64,000 bases of DNA from Nocardia stercoris (GTDB lineage: Bacteria > Actinomycetota > Actinomycetes > Mycobacteriales > Mycobacteriaceae): the NCBI RefSeq assembly GCF_003696265.1, contig NZ_RFFH01000007.1:124001-188000 (forward strand). Reading direction: 5' to 3'. The notes under the pieces are model-generated. The model did no database searches. It saw only the letters and a list, made by a program, of their open reading frames with translations, and had not been told where the DNA came from. The translations under genes and the position numbers were made by a program. Of this stretch, positions 17,512 through 26,451 are shown piece after piece (position 1 is the first letter of the stretch; the number at the start of each line of letters is the position of its first letter).

Positions 17512-18396
17512 GTGACCGACCCGCAGCTGTCCACCGTGATCGGTGAACGCCGCCAGCTGATCCATCTCGCCTACCGGCTGCTCGGCTCGCTCGCCGAGGC
17601 CGAGGACGTGGTGCAGGAGACCTATGTGCGCTGGTACGCACTGTCGGACCGGCAGCGGGAGGAGGTGGTGCGGCCCGGCGCGTGGCTGACGACGGTGGCC
17701 GGGCGGATCTGCCTCGACCTGCTCGGCTCGGCGCGCGCTCGACGGGAACGCTATGTGGGCGAATGGATTCCGGAGCCGGTACCCGGTTCCGCCTGGCTGG
17801 ACGGATCCGCGGCGCTCGATCCCGCCGACCGTGTCACCCTCGACGAGTCGATCAGCATGGCCTTCCTGGTCGTGCTGGATTCCATGACCCCGGCCGAGCG
17901 CGTGTCCTTTGTCCTGCACGACGTGTTCCGCTACTCGTTCGCCGAGGTCGCCGCCGTCGTCGGCCGCACACCGGCGGCCTGTCGCCAGCTTGCCTCCAGC
18001 GCACGCCGTCGCATCGACACCTCGCGCGGCCCGTCGGACGGCGAGCGCGCCGAGGTGGTGCGGGACTTCAAGCGGGCGTGGGAGACCCAAGACATCGAGG
18101 CGTTGATCGGCCTGCTCGATCCGCGCGCCACCGCGACCGCCGACGGCGGCGGCCTGGCACCGGCCTTCCTCGACCCGATCACCGGCGCCGCGGCCATCGC
18201 AAGCACCTGGTTGGTCATCGCCGGCCGCAATCCGGGGTTCACGCTGCGCGAGCGCACGGTGAACGGCCAGCCGGGCCTGGTCGCGGAGGTGGACGGGGTC
18301 GTCGTCTCGGTCTACGCCTTCCAGATCGCCGACGGCCGGATCACACGGATCTGGGTGATCCGGAATCCGGAGAAACTGCGGTCCTGGACGGCGTGA
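17512..18396 (+). CDS. sigJ: ECF sigma factor, SigJ/ECF41 type with fused SnoaL domain
   Basis: A 294-aa sigma factor. Region 2 is at about residues 10-80 (LIHLAYRLLGSLAEAEDVVQETYVRW), region 4 at about 115-165 (MTPAERVSFVLHDVFRYSFAEVAAVVGRTPAACRQ split by normal loops), and a C-terminal SnoaL-like domain at about 180-294 ends with the ECF41-type IRNPEKL motif. The fused domain takes the place of an anti-sigma factor in this group. GTG 17512 is preceded by AGGAG and by an ECF41 promoter match, which indicates autoregulation. M. tuberculosis SigJ is the nearest named relative. Confidence 0.9.
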   Translation: MTDPQLSTVIGERRQLIHLAYRLLGSLAEAEDVVQETYVRWYALSDRQREEVVRPGAWLTTVAGRICLDLLGSARARRERYVGEWIPEPVPGSAWLDGSAALDPADRVTLDESISMAFLVVLDSMTPAERVSFVLHDVFRYSFAEVAAVVGRTPAACRQLASSARRRIDTSRGPSDGERAEVVRDFKRAWETQDIEALIGLLDPRATATADGGGLAPAFLDPITGAAAIASTWLVIAGRNPGFTLRERTVNGQPGLVAEVDGVVVSVYAFQIADGRITRIWVIRNPEKLRSWTA

Positions 18397-18557
18397 ACCG
18401 GTGTCGACCGGCTGCACCCCGAGCGTCGCGGCGGTGCGCGAAAATATTTCCCGGACGATGTCGAATCGGGGGCTCGGCGTTCGACGCACTGGTGAGCGCG
18501 GGTTCGGACCGGTCGTCACGAGCGGGGCCCGGGCAGACGAGAGCAGAGGAACAGACG

Positions 18558-18989
18558 ATGCGATTCATGGTGATGGTCAAGGCAACCGAGGGCACCGAGG
18601 CCGGGGAACTGCCCAAGACCGAGGACTTCGCGGCGATGCTCGCCTTCAACGAGGAACTGGTGAAGGCAGGCATCCTGCTCACCGCCGACGGCCTCAAGCC
18701 GAGTTCGGCCGGGGCCCGGGTGCGGTTCTCGGGCAACGAGCGGACGGTGATCGACGGTCCGTTCACCGAGACCAAGGAGCTGGTGGCCGGCTACTGGATC
18801 ATCGAGGTCGGTTCGAAGGAGGAGGCGATCGAGTGGTTCAAGCGCTGCCCGAACCCGGCGCCCGGGCAGGAAACCGAGATCGAGATCCGGCCCTTCCACG
18901 AGCCCGAGGACTTCGGTGACGCCTACACCCCCGAGCTGCAGGCGGTGGCGGACCGGCTGGAGGCCACGGTGGCCGAACAGCGCGGCTAG
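18558..18989 (+). CDS. YCII-related (DGPF) domain protein
   Basis: A 143-aa protein of the YCII/DGPF family: MRFMVMVKATE at the start, the name-giving VIDGPFTETKELVAGYWIIEV (about 70-91) and EAIEWFKRCPNP. It acts in the cytoplasm and its biochemical role is unknown. Genes of this family almost always sit beside ECF42 sigma factors, as here: the sigma gene begins 41 bp downstream on the same strand. ATG 18558 has AGAGGAAC upstream. Confidence 0.9.
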   Translation: MRFMVMVKATEGTEAGELPKTEDFAAMLAFNEELVKAGILLTADGLKPSSAGARVRFSGNERTVIDGPFTETKELVAGYWIIEVGSKEEAIEWFKRCPNPAPGQETEIEIRPFHEPEDFGDAYTPELQAVADRLEATVAEQRG

Positions 18990-19030
18990 CCGGTTGCGCG
19001 GACGGGCGGCGGTGCGGTTTCCTCGATGAC

Positions 19031-20266
19031 GTGACCAGCACCGCCGCCCATCGCGCTGTCGAGGCGGTCTGGCGGATCGAGGCGGCCCGCCTGATCGCCG
19101 GACTGGCCCGGCTCGTCCACGACGTCGGACGGGCCGAGGACCTCGCCCAGGACGCCCTGGTGGCAGCCCTCGAACAGTGGCCCGCCGCAGGCATTCCCGA
19201 CCGGCCGGGGGCGTGGCTGATGACGGTCGCCAAACGCCGGGCGGTCGACGAGATCCGCCGCGACGTCACCTTGGCCGCCAAGGTCGAGCTGCTCGGCCGG
19301 GAGCTGCCCGAGGCCGACGGGCTGGAGCTGCCCGAGCCGGTCGAGGACGACGTGCTGCGGCTGATGTTCACGACCTGCCATCCGGTGCTCACCCCGGAAG
19401 CGCAGGCCGCGCTCACGTTGAAGATGCTGGCCGGGCTCACCACCGACGAGATCGCGCGCGCGTTCCTCGTTCCCACGAAAACCATGGCGCAGCGCATCGT
19501 TCGGGCCAAACGCACCCTGACCGAGGCGCGGGTCGGCTTCGAGTCGCCGGGTGCCGACGAGCTGGGACCCCGGCTGGCCACGGTCCTCGCCGTCGTCTAC
19601 CTGGTGTTCAACGAGGGCTATTCGGCCAGTGCCGGTGCGGATCACGTGCGGCCCGCGCTGTGTGAGGAGGCGATGCGGCTGGGCCGCATCCTGGCCGCGC
19701 TGGTCCCGGGCGAATCCGAAGTCCACGCGCTGCTCGCCCTGATGGAGCTGCAGGCCTCGCGGCTGCGGGCCCGCACCGGCCCGGACGGCGCCATCGTCAC
19801 CCTGCTCGACCAGGACCGCGCCCTCTGGGACCGCCTGCTCATCCACCGCGGCCTGGCCGGCCTGGCCCGCGCCGAGCAGTTGGGTGGCGGCGCCGAGCCC
19901 TACGCCGTCCAGGCCGCGATCGCGGCCGTCCACGCTCGCGCCCGCACGGCCACCGACACCGATTGGCCCCGGATCGCCGCCCTCTACGCGGTGCTGGCCC
20001 GCGTGGCTCCCTCCCCGGTCGTCGACCTGAACCGCGCGGTCGCCGTCTCCATGGCCGACGGCCCGGCCGCCGCCATCGCCCTGCTCGACGGCCTGGAAAC
20101 CCGGCTCTCCGGCTACTACCTGCTCCCGAGTGTCCGCGGCGACCTGCTGGTCAAACTGGGCCGTTCCGCCGAGGCCCGAACCGAATTCGAGCGGGCCGCC
20201 GGTCTCACCGCAAACGAACGCGAACGCGACCTGCTGCTCGCCCGAGCCCGCGATTGCGTTGCCTGA
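19031..20266 (+). CDS. ECF42-type RNA polymerase sigma factor with C-terminal extension
   Basis: A 411-aa sigma factor. Region 2: LIHDVG-like core RLVHDVGRAEDLAQDALV with GAWLMTVAKRRAVDEIRRD; region 4: LTLKMLAGLTTDEIARAFLVPTKTMAQRIVRAK. The remaining roughly 200 residues form the helical, TPR-like extension that marks ECF42 and replaces an anti-sigma partner (VYLVFNEGYSAS and the DWPRIAALYAVL block are family hallmarks). It follows its usual DGPF neighbour. GTG 19031 has no good ribosome binding site, so coupled translation is possible. Confidence 0.92.
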   Translation: MTSTAAHRAVEAVWRIEAARLIAGLARLVHDVGRAEDLAQDALVAALEQWPAAGIPDRPGAWLMTVAKRRAVDEIRRDVTLAAKVELLGRELPEADGLELPEPVEDDVLRLMFTTCHPVLTPEAQAALTLKMLAGLTTDEIARAFLVPTKTMAQRIVRAKRTLTEARVGFESPGADELGPRLATVLAVVYLVFNEGYSASAGADHVRPALCEEAMRLGRILAALVPGESEVHALLALMELQASRLRARTGPDGAIVTLLDQDRALWDRLLIHRGLAGLARAEQLGGGAEPYAVQAAIAAVHARARTATDTDWPRIAALYAVLARVAPSPVVDLNRAVAVSMADGPAAAIALLDGLETRLSGYYLLPSVRGDLLVKLGRSAEARTEFERAAGLTANERERDLLLARARDCVA

Positions 20267-20426
20267 CAAGCCGTTCGGCCGAGCACGACCCCACCCGACC
20301 GCATGTTGCCGACGATCCGCCGTGACACCCTGCGGCTCGGTCGAACACGTCGTCGCGCTGCCTGCCAACCGATTCGGCGCGCTCGCCGAATCCGCGCTGC
20401 CGGGCGAGAATTCGTTGCGCGACGGT

Positions 20427-20448
20427 CGCTAGGCCGATCGGCCTAGCG
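20427..20448. terminator. 22-bp perfect palindrome between convergent genes
   Basis: Positions 20427-20448 are a perfect palindrome centred on GATC (9-bp arms CGCTAGGCC and GGCCTAGCG). It includes the sirtuin stop codon and can fold as a hairpin with a GATC loop, ending transcripts from both sides. Confidence 0.5.
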
Positions 20449-21186
20449 GGCCGTCAATGCCGCGCAGATGCGCGGTAGTGCGGTACCGATCGGCTCCCGG
20501 ATCACGGCGGTGGCGACCGCGTCGTAGGGAGTCGGGTCCCGGTTGACGACGACCAGCCGCGCACCGGTCTCGACCGCGATCGCGCACAGCGACGCGGCGG
20601 GTTCCACCAGCAGCGTCGTGCCGACCGCGAGCAGCAGGTCACTGGCACCCGCCATGGTCTGCGCCTGGCCGATGACCTGCGGATCCAGGTGCTGCCCGAA
20701 CATCACGACATCGGGTTTCAGGATCCCGCCGCATTCCGCGCACGCCGGATCGGATTCACCACCGTGCACCCGTTCGAGCACCGCCGCGGTGGCCAGCCCG
20801 GTCCCGCAGTCGAGACACGAGGAGGTCCACATCGAGCCGTGCAGTTCCAGCACCTTGCGCCGGTCCAGCCCGGCCCGCTGCTGCAACCCGTCGATGTTCT
20901 GCGTCAGCACCCGCACCGCCCGGGTGCGCGCCAGCTCGGCCAGTGCCCGATGCGCCGCATTCGGATTCGCTTGCCACACCGGACTGTTCGCGTACCCCGC
21001 CCACAGCCGCCGGCGTCGGTCCGGCAGCTGCAGAAACGACTCGATGGTCACCACGTCGGCCCCGTCCGGGTCGGCGGTCCACACCCCGCTCGGTCCGCGA
21101 TAGTCGGGAATGCCGGAGTCGGTCGAGATGCCGGCCCCGCTCAGCACGGCGATCCGCCGCACTCCCTGGGTCCATGAGGTGTCCAT
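20443..21186 (-). CDS. NAD-dependent protein deacetylase (sirtuin)
   Basis: A 247-aa class III/II-like bacterial sirtuin that removes acyl groups from protein lysines using NAD. Motifs: GAGISTDSGIPDYRG (17-31), TQNIDGLQ (95-102), catalytic His116 in ELHGSMW, zinc Cys124/127 and Cys149/152, and GTTLLVEPAA and NRDPTPYD for NAD binding. The Tyr and Arg that would mark a desuccinylase (YxxR in the pocket) are not clear. It is a single gene, facing away from the P450/TetR operon. Confidence 0.93.
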   Translation of the reverse strand: MDTSWTQGVRRIAVLSGAGISTDSGIPDYRGPSGVWTADPDGADVVTIESFLQLPDRRRRLWAGYANSPVWQANPNAAHRALAELARTRAVRVLTQNIDGLQQRAGLDRRKVLELHGSMWTSSCLDCGTGLATAAVLERVHGGESDPACAECGGILKPDVVMFGQHLDPQVIGQAQTMAGASDLLLAVGTTLLVEPAASLCAIAVETGARLVVVNRDPTPYDAVATAVIREPIGTALPRICAALTAR

Positions 21187-21287
21187 GGCGGCCGAGGATA
21201 GGTGGGCGGCCGATCGAGGGCGACAGGTTTTCTCGCCGTATGGGGTTCACGGTCGGAGTGGGCGGCGAGTCTGACCTTGTAAGCGGC

Positions 21288-21326
21288 GGTACATCGGCGT
21301 ACCATCGGGTGGTACGTCGATGTACC
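21288..21326 (+). promoter_or_regulatory. operator of the P450/TetR operon
   Basis: Two 16-bp near-palindromes, GGTACATCGGCGTACC (21288-21303) and GGTACGTCGATGTACC (21311-21326), separated by 7 nt. Each is the reverse complement of the other with one mismatch, so the whole is a 39-bp inverted repeat ending 12 nt before the P450 start. Likely bound by the TetR protein encoded downstream. Confidence 0.75.
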
Positions 21327-21338
21327 ACGGAGGTGCGC

Positions 21339-22691
21339 ATGTCCACGACCACGTTGCCCGATGGACCGGCGACTCCGGAATTCGTGCAGGGAGTGCAGTT
21401 GCTGTTCCGGCGTACGCATACCGTGCGGCGATTGCATGAGCGATACGGATCGGCGGTCACGGTGCGGCATCCGCGGTTCGGTCGCTCGGTCGTGCTGTCC
21501 GACCCGGCCGAGGTGCGGGCGCTGTTCACCGCCGGGCCCGATCAGGTCGACAACATCGCGGTCAATCTCGGTGAATTCCTCGGTCCCGGTTCGCTGTTCG
21601 CATTACGCGGGAAGGAGCATCGCGCCGAGCGCAAACTCCTGACGCCGCCGTTCCACGGGCGGCGCCTGGCGGTGTACGAGGATCTGATCGAACAAGAGGC
21701 GGTGGCGGAGATGGCGAGCTGGCCGCAGGGCCGGGAATTCGCCACGATGCCGTCGATGATGCGCATCACCCTGAACGTGATCCTGCGCGCGGTGTTCGGC
21801 GCCGAAGGTGCCGAATTCGACGAATTGCGTACGCTGCTCCCGAAACTCGTACTGGTCGGCTCGGCGCTGGCCTCGATCCCGGTCCCCCACTCCCTCGGCG
21901 GGCGGTACGGCCCGTGGGCGCGGTTCCAGGGCTACCGCGCACGATACGACACCATCGTCGCCCGGCTCATCGATCGCGCCGCCGCCACCGACCTCGCCGG
22001 GCGCGACGACGTCCTGGCCATGCTGCTGCAGGCCCGCTACGAGGACGGTTCGGCCATGACCCGCGCCGAGATCGCCGACGAACTGCTGACCCTGCTGTCG
22101 GCCGGACACGAAACCACCGCAACGACTTTGGCCTGGACGGTCGAGCGGCTGCGCCGCCATTCCGAGATCCTGCGCCGGCTCGTCGCGGAAGCCGACGCCG
22201 GTGGCTCCGAACTCCGCGAGGCCACGCTGCTGGAAGTACAGCGGGTACGCCCGGTCATCGACATCGTCGGCCGCACGGTCCTCGCCGAATCGCTGCCGCT
22301 GGGCCGCTGGGACCTGCCGCGCGGCCAGAACGTGATGGTGAGCATCCGGCTCATGCACGAGAACCCCGACCTGTTCCCCGACCCGCTCGCCTTCGACCCG
22401 GACCGGTTCGTCGGCACCCGCGCGGGCACGTTCACCTGGATCCCCTTCGGCGGCGGCACCCGCCGGTGCATCGGCGCGGCCTTCGCCACCACCGAGATGA
22501 ACGTCGTACTGCGGACCCTGCTGCGCGACTTCACGCTGGAACCGACCGCCGCGCGCGCGGAACGAGCGCATTTCCGCGGCGTGGCCACCGTGCCGGCCGG
22601 TAAGGGCCGCGCGGTCGTGTACCGCCGCAGCGCCCATCCCGCCCGTACCGGAGCGCAGCGGCACGACGACCGCGCCGGGGCCGGGCGATAA
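21339..22691 (+). CDS. cytochrome P450
   Basis: A 450-aa soluble P450 monooxygenase. I-helix AGHETTATTLAW supplies the acid/alcohol pair for oxygen activation, ExxR is present in EVQR, and the heme loop PFGGGTRRCIG holds the proximal Cys at about residue 377. Overall style (LFRRTHTVRRLHERYGSAVTVRHP) is that of the mycobacterial CYP138/CYP135 group, which also lie next to TetR genes. Substrate unknown. ATG 21339 follows ACGGAGG. A TetR gene begins 10 nt after the stop, so the two form an operon. Confidence 0.93.
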   Translation: MSTTTLPDGPATPEFVQGVQLLFRRTHTVRRLHERYGSAVTVRHPRFGRSVVLSDPAEVRALFTAGPDQVDNIAVNLGEFLGPGSLFALRGKEHRAERKLLTPPFHGRRLAVYEDLIEQEAVAEMASWPQGREFATMPSMMRITLNVILRAVFGAEGAEFDELRTLLPKLVLVGSALASIPVPHSLGGRYGPWARFQGYRARYDTIVARLIDRAAATDLAGRDDVLAMLLQARYEDGSAMTRAEIADELLTLLSAGHETTATTLAWTVERLRRHSEILRRLVAEADAGGSELREATLLEVQRVRPVIDIVGRTVLAESLPLGRWDLPRGQNVMVSIRLMHENPDLFPDPLAFDPDRFVGTRAGTFTWIPFGGGTRRCIGAAFATTEMNVVLRTLLRDFTLEPTAARAERAHFRGVATVPAGKGRAVVYRRSAHPARTGAQRHDDRAGAGR

Positions 22692-22700
22692 CCTGACCGG

Positions 22701-23315
22701 GTGACGCATGCCCAGCCTGCCGCCGGCGAGCGCGCCGCGGATCCCGGTTTCCGCCGCCGCATCCTCGACGCGATGGGCGACGCCGTGCGCGCCCACGGCT
22801 ACCGGGAGGCGACGGTCGCCGATGTGGTGCGCTTGGCTCGCACCTCCCGCCGCACCTTCTACGAGCACTTCAGCAGCAAACAGGACTGCTACATCGCGTT
22901 GCTGGCCGAACGTAACCATCTGACCGTCGCGACCATTCAGGCCGCGGTCGACGTGGACGCGCCCTGGCGCAGCCAGGTCCGGCAGGCCGTGGAGGCGTGG
23001 ATCGACGTCCAGACCGCCGATCCGGTGCTCACGCACAGCTGGATCCGCGACGTGCCGGCGATGGGTGAGGCGTCCCACGCGCTGCAACGCGACACCAGCG
23101 CCGAATTCGTCTCCCTGGTGCGGGCGCTCGCCGACACCGAGCGTTTCCGCGCGGCCGGGCTGCGCCCGCCCACCCGCGACGGCGCGGTGATGCTGCTCGG
23201 CGGCTTCCGCGAACTCATCGCGACCGCCGTCGAGGACGGGCGCGACATCACCGACATCGTCGACGTCGCCGTCGACAGCGCCATCGCGCTGCTGCTCGGA
23301 CCGCAGCGCGGCTGA
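22701..23315 (+). CDS. TetR family transcriptional regulator
   Basis: A 204-aa TetR protein with the HTH ATVADVVRLARTSRRTFYEHFSSKQDCY (about 35-62). It is encoded 10 nt after the P450 gene and probably autoregulates the pair through the 39-bp inverted repeat at 21288-21326. GTG 22701 is the start that fits both the family length and the position after the P450 stop. Confidence 0.9.
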   Translation: MTHAQPAAGERAADPGFRRRILDAMGDAVRAHGYREATVADVVRLARTSRRTFYEHFSSKQDCYIALLAERNHLTVATIQAAVDVDAPWRSQVRQAVEAWIDVQTADPVLTHSWIRDVPAMGEASHALQRDTSAEFVSLVRALADTERFRAAGLRPPTRDGAVMLLGGFRELIATAVEDGRDITDIVDVAVDSAIALLLGPQRG

Positions 23316-23333
23316 CCCGGCCGACTGTGCTTG

Positions 23334-24179
23334 TCAGGCAGTCAGTTTCGCCTTGATGGCGGCGATCTCCGCGGCGAGTGTGGCCAGGTCGGCCCGCATG
23401 GCGGCGACCGCGTCGACCAGGGTGAGGTTCTGGCCGGCCGCGTCGACTCCGAGCTGCGGCCAGCCCGCGTTGCCCGGACCCCGCAGCTGGGTGTCGATAT
23501 CGCCGACCTGTGCGAGCAGTTCGGCCTGCTGGGCGTCGTCGAGTGCCATGAAAACTCCTTGCGGTCCGGTGAGCAGTGCGGCGAGTTGGTCTCGGGTGCC
23601 GCGGAAGGCGTCGGCGTCCACCGAATGTCCGGCGACGATGGCGCTGTCGGTGAACTGCAGCAGATCCGGTGTGCGGCCGCCGAACGGCCGCCACCCGGCC
23701 GCGTCGTCGCCGGGATACAACTCCGACGCGTACCCACTGCCCCCGACGTAGGCGGACTGGATCAGGCCGGGAACCGCGGACAGGTCACCCCCGCCGATCT
23801 GCTGCCAGTACCAGTGCGGAATGTAGGAGAGCGCCACTCTGGTGCCGCGGGCGTCGACCGCGTTCACGAATGCCCAGAAGGTGTCCAGGCCGCCGCTACC
23901 GGCCTCGAAGTCGACCATGGCCGCGATACCGGGCCCGAGGTTCGACACGAACGTGTCGGCCTGGGCCTCGACCGAGGAACCCGACCGCAGATAGTGGTAG
24001 CCGGCCAACAACAGACCGGCCGCCTGCGCGGCGTCGCGATAGCCGGGCCAGGTGGCGTCGACGAAATCGACCCCCTCGGACACCTTGCAGAAGACGAAGT
24101 CGAACCCTTCGGCCCGGACCTCCGCCAGATCGATACCCGATCCGTTGTTGTTGCTGATGTCGATGCCGTACAGCGTCAT
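23334..24179 (-). CDS. GH25-like glycoside hydrolase (putative peptidoglycan hydrolase)
   Basis: A 281-aa protein whose first 200 residues have the (beta/alpha) barrel pattern of GH25/DUF1906-type lysozymes: MTLYGIDISNNNG with the first catalytic Asp, FVFCKVSEGVDFVD, GYHYLR, and MVDFEAGS with the acidic pair on strand 4. Residues 215-281 are a linker and a heptad-like helix (LVDAVAAMRADLATLAAEIAAIKAKL), as seen in phage endolysins. There is no signal peptide, which also fits a phage-type lysin. No other phage gene is near. ATG 24179 has GGAGG upstream. Confidence 0.75.
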   Translation of the reverse strand: MTLYGIDISNNNGSGIDLAEVRAEGFDFVFCKVSEGVDFVDATWPGYRDAAQAAGLLLAGYHYLRSGSSVEAQADTFVSNLGPGIAAMVDFEAGSGGLDTFWAFVNAVDARGTRVALSYIPHWYWQQIGGGDLSAVPGLIQSAYVGGSGYASELYPGDDAAGWRPFGGRTPDLLQFTDSAIVAGHSVDADAFRGTRDQLAALLTGPQGVFMALDDAQQAELLAQVGDIDTQLRGPGNAGWPQLGVDAAGQNLTLVDAVAAMRADLATLAAEIAAIKAKLTA

Positions 24180-24440
24180 TCGTCGCCCTCCTGTGCCCGT
24201 GGCGGGCGCGCGGGGCGGACCCCGGGAACACCGTGCCGACTTGTCGCGAGGGAAATCACCTTCGAATTCCAGTGTGCCAGCGCATTCGCCGCAGACGCAA
24301 GTTTCGTTCGGCAAGTACACTTTCCGAACCTTTCGTGAAACGACTGTGCGGTACGCGATTTCGCCCGACAAACGGCAAACCGGATATTTCCAGCGCGGCG
24401 TGAATACGTCGGGCGACCCGAACCTGCTGTGGCCCTTCGT

Positions 24441-24446
24441 TATCCT
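24441..24446 (+). promoter_or_regulatory. -10 element of a leaderless transcript
   Basis: TATCCT (24441-24446) lies 5 nt before the GTG at 24452, with no Shine-Dalgarno sequence between. The transcript probably starts at or next to the start codon. Confidence 0.45.
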
Positions 24447-24451
24447 GGACC

Positions 24452-24994
24452 GTGTCCGTCGGCAGAAAATTCGTTTCGAGCCTCACCCAGCAGGCCGCCC
24501 GCGATCTCGGGTGTCGGCGCTGGCCCACCGGCGTGCTCCTCGCGGCGATCCTGCAGACCTGCCGACGCGACGCGCTGACCCTGCCGGCCGCGGCCCGATT
24601 CGCGGCCGATCGGGCGGCGCTGGCCGGCGAGCTCGCCGAACTCCGAGATCTGGTGCGGCGGGCCGGGATCGATCCCGACCGTGCGGTGGCCGAGGGCGAA
24701 CGGATCTGGCGCGCGGACGGATCGGCGCCCTGGAGCGAGGGCGAACCACGCATCGGCCCGCACTCCCAGGCGACGCTGGTCCTGGGCGCCGCGCTCGACC
24801 TCGCCCGGGCCGACCCCCGAGCCGCCGGGGCCGACGGGGAGCCGGATTCCCGTGTCGAACACCTGTTCCTGGCCGTGCTCCACCACCCGGACGGTGCCGT
24901 GCACCAGGTGCTGCGCGCCCTCGGCACCGACGTGGTAGCAGCCCGGACGCCACGCGGCCGAGAACCGGACGCCGCGGCCGCTGTCACCCGATGA
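24452..24994 (+). CDS. Clp N-terminal-domain-like protein
   Basis: A 180-aa protein. Residues about 102-160 (GPHSQATLVLGAALDLARAD... VEHLFLAVLHHPDGAVHQVLRALGTD) resemble one half of the Clp N-terminal (Clp_N) repeat that recruits substrates to Hsp100 ATPases; the first half is a less conserved helical region with TGVLLAAILQ. It has no ATPase domain. It could be a stand-alone adaptor or binding domain. The start codon is probably leaderless. Function is inferred from the repeat only. Confidence 0.6.
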   Translation: MSVGRKFVSSLTQQAARDLGCRRWPTGVLLAAILQTCRRDALTLPAAARFAADRAALAGELAELRDLVRRAGIDPDRAVAEGERIWRADGSAPWSEGEPRIGPHSQATLVLGAALDLARADPRAAGADGEPDSRVEHLFLAVLHHPDGAVHQVLRALGTDVVAARTPRGREPDAAAAVTR

Positions 24995-25093
24995 GCGACC
25001 CGACGACAGCCGCGCCGATGCCCGCGACGGCGACGGCGGAGTGACCCGGCGGCAAACGACGACGAAACGACACCGATCTCACAGTCGGTCCTT

Positions 25094-25123
25094 TTGGTAG
25101 CCGATACCGGCAGTGGCTAGCCT
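25094..25123 (+). promoter_or_regulatory. promoter of the mgtE-N/CBS gene
   Basis: TTGGTA (25094-25099), 18 nt, TAGCCT (25118-25123). The hexamer ends 8 nt before ATG 25132, so the transcript may be leaderless. Confidence 0.45.
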
Positions 25124-25131
25124 TGGCACTC

Positions 25132-26451
25132 ATGGCAGCGCGGAGAGTGTTCGCCGCCCGGCTGGCGGGCTTGGTGGTGTTGGGGCCGGACGGCGAGTCC
25201 ATCGGCCGGGTCCGTGACATCGTCGTCTCCATGCGGTACGACCGCCAGCAGCCCCGGGTGATCGGGATCCTGGTCGAATTGGTGACCCGCAAACGGATTT
25301 TCGTGCCGATTTTGCGAGTGCATTCGATCGAGCCGGGATCGGTGACCCTGATCACCGGCACCATCAGTGTGCGCCGCTTCGAACAGCGGGCCGGCGAGAT
25401 GCTCGCCATCGCCCAGATCCTCGACTCCACCGTGCAGGTCGTCGACCCGGAACTACCCCAGCTGGCCGGTGTCGATGTAGCGGTGGTCGACCTGGGAATC
25501 GAACAGACCCGCAGCCGGGACTGGTCGGTCTCGCGGGTCGCGGTGCGCGAGCGCCGCCGCGTCGGCTTCGGGCGCCGCGGTGCCATGCACGTCGTGGACT
25601 GGGCGCAGATCCGCGGCCTCACCCAGACCGAACTGAACCTTCCCGGTCAGGATGTGACGCAGCTGCTGGGACAGTTCGAGGGCATGCGGCCCGCCGACGT
25701 CGCGCACCTGCTGCGCGAACTGCCGCGCAAACGCCGCATCGAGGTGGCGGCCGCGTTCGACGACGAACGGCTCGCCGACGTCGTACAGGAGCTGCCGGAG
25801 AACGACCAGGTCGAACTGCTCGAGCAGCTCGGTGCCGACCGCGGCGCCGACCTGCTCGAGGCCATGGACCCCGACGACGCCGCCGACCTGCTGGGCGAAC
25901 TGCCCGCCGCCGAAGCCGAGTCGCTGCTGGCCCTGATGGACCCGATCGAATCCGAGCCCGTCCGCCGGCTGCTCGAGCACGCGCCCTACACCGCCGGTGG
26001 TCTGATGACCACCGACCTGGTCGTCGTCACCGCCGCCACCACCGTCGCGGAGGCGCTGGCCCGCATCCGGGACCCGGAGCTCACACCGGCACTGGCGTCC
26101 ATGGCGTTCGTGGTGCGGCCGCCGACCGCCACCCCCACCGGCCGCTACCTCGGCTGCGTGCATTTCCAGCAGCTGCTGCGCGAACCGCCCGCGAACCTGG
26201 TCGGCGGCATCGTGGACGCCGACCTGGCTCAACTACGGCCAGAGGCCCCGCTCGCGGCGGTCACCCGCTATTTCGCCACCTACAACCTGGTGTGCGGGCC
26301 GGTGGTGGACGCGGAGAACCATCTACTGGGCGCGGTCACCGTCGACGACGTGCTGGACCATCTGCTGCCCGAGGACTGGCGTGAGCAGGACGAAGATCAT
26401 CACGACGTCCACGGCAAGCCCGTGATCGAGGGATCCGGAGGCTACGCATGA
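25132..26451 (+). CDS. MgtE N-terminal/CBS domain protein (soluble magnesium-sensor-like)
   Basis: A 439-aa protein without membrane helices. Order: PRC-barrel-like N-terminus (about 5-90), a middle basic region, the superhelical MgtE intracellular N domain (about 175-290: RPADVAHLLRELP, VQELPENDQVELLEQL, MDPDDAADLLGELP), then a CBS pair (about 290-420: YTAGGLMTTDLVVV and HLLGAVTVDDVLDHLLPEDW). These are the Mg2+-sensing parts of MgtE without its channel. It overlaps the DUF1003 membrane protein gene by ATGA, and the two probably form one complex for divalent cation handling. Confidence 0.88.
   Translation: MAARRVFAARLAGLVVLGPDGESIGRVRDIVVSMRYDRQQPRVIGILVELVTRKRIFVPILRVHSIEPGSVTLITGTISVRRFEQRAGEMLAIAQILDSTVQVVDPELPQLAGVDVAVVDLGIEQTRSRDWSVSRVAVRERRRVGFGRRGAMHVVDWAQIRGLTQTELNLPGQDVTQLLGQFEGMRPADVAHLLRELPRKRRIEVAAAFDDERLADVVQELPENDQVELLEQLGADRGADLLEAMDPDDAADLLGELPAAEAESLLALMDPIESEPVRRLLEHAPYTAGGLMTTDLVVVTAATTVAEALARIRDPELTPALASMAFVVRPPTATPTGRYLGCVHFQQLLREPPANLVGGIVDADLAQLRPEAPLAAVTRYFATYNLVCGPVVDAENHLLGAVTVDDVLDHLLPEDWREQDEDHHDVHGKPVIEGSGGYA

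Noticed and set aside
20427..20448. Perfect 22-bp palindrome as a recombination or attachment site
   Set aside because: It lies exactly between convergent genes and can fold as a hairpin; no integrase or duplicated sequence is near.
23334..24179. Prophage remnant around the lysin-like gene
   Set aside because: Only the GH25-like gene itself looks phage-like; no portal, capsid, tail, holin or integrase gene and no att repeats are visible.
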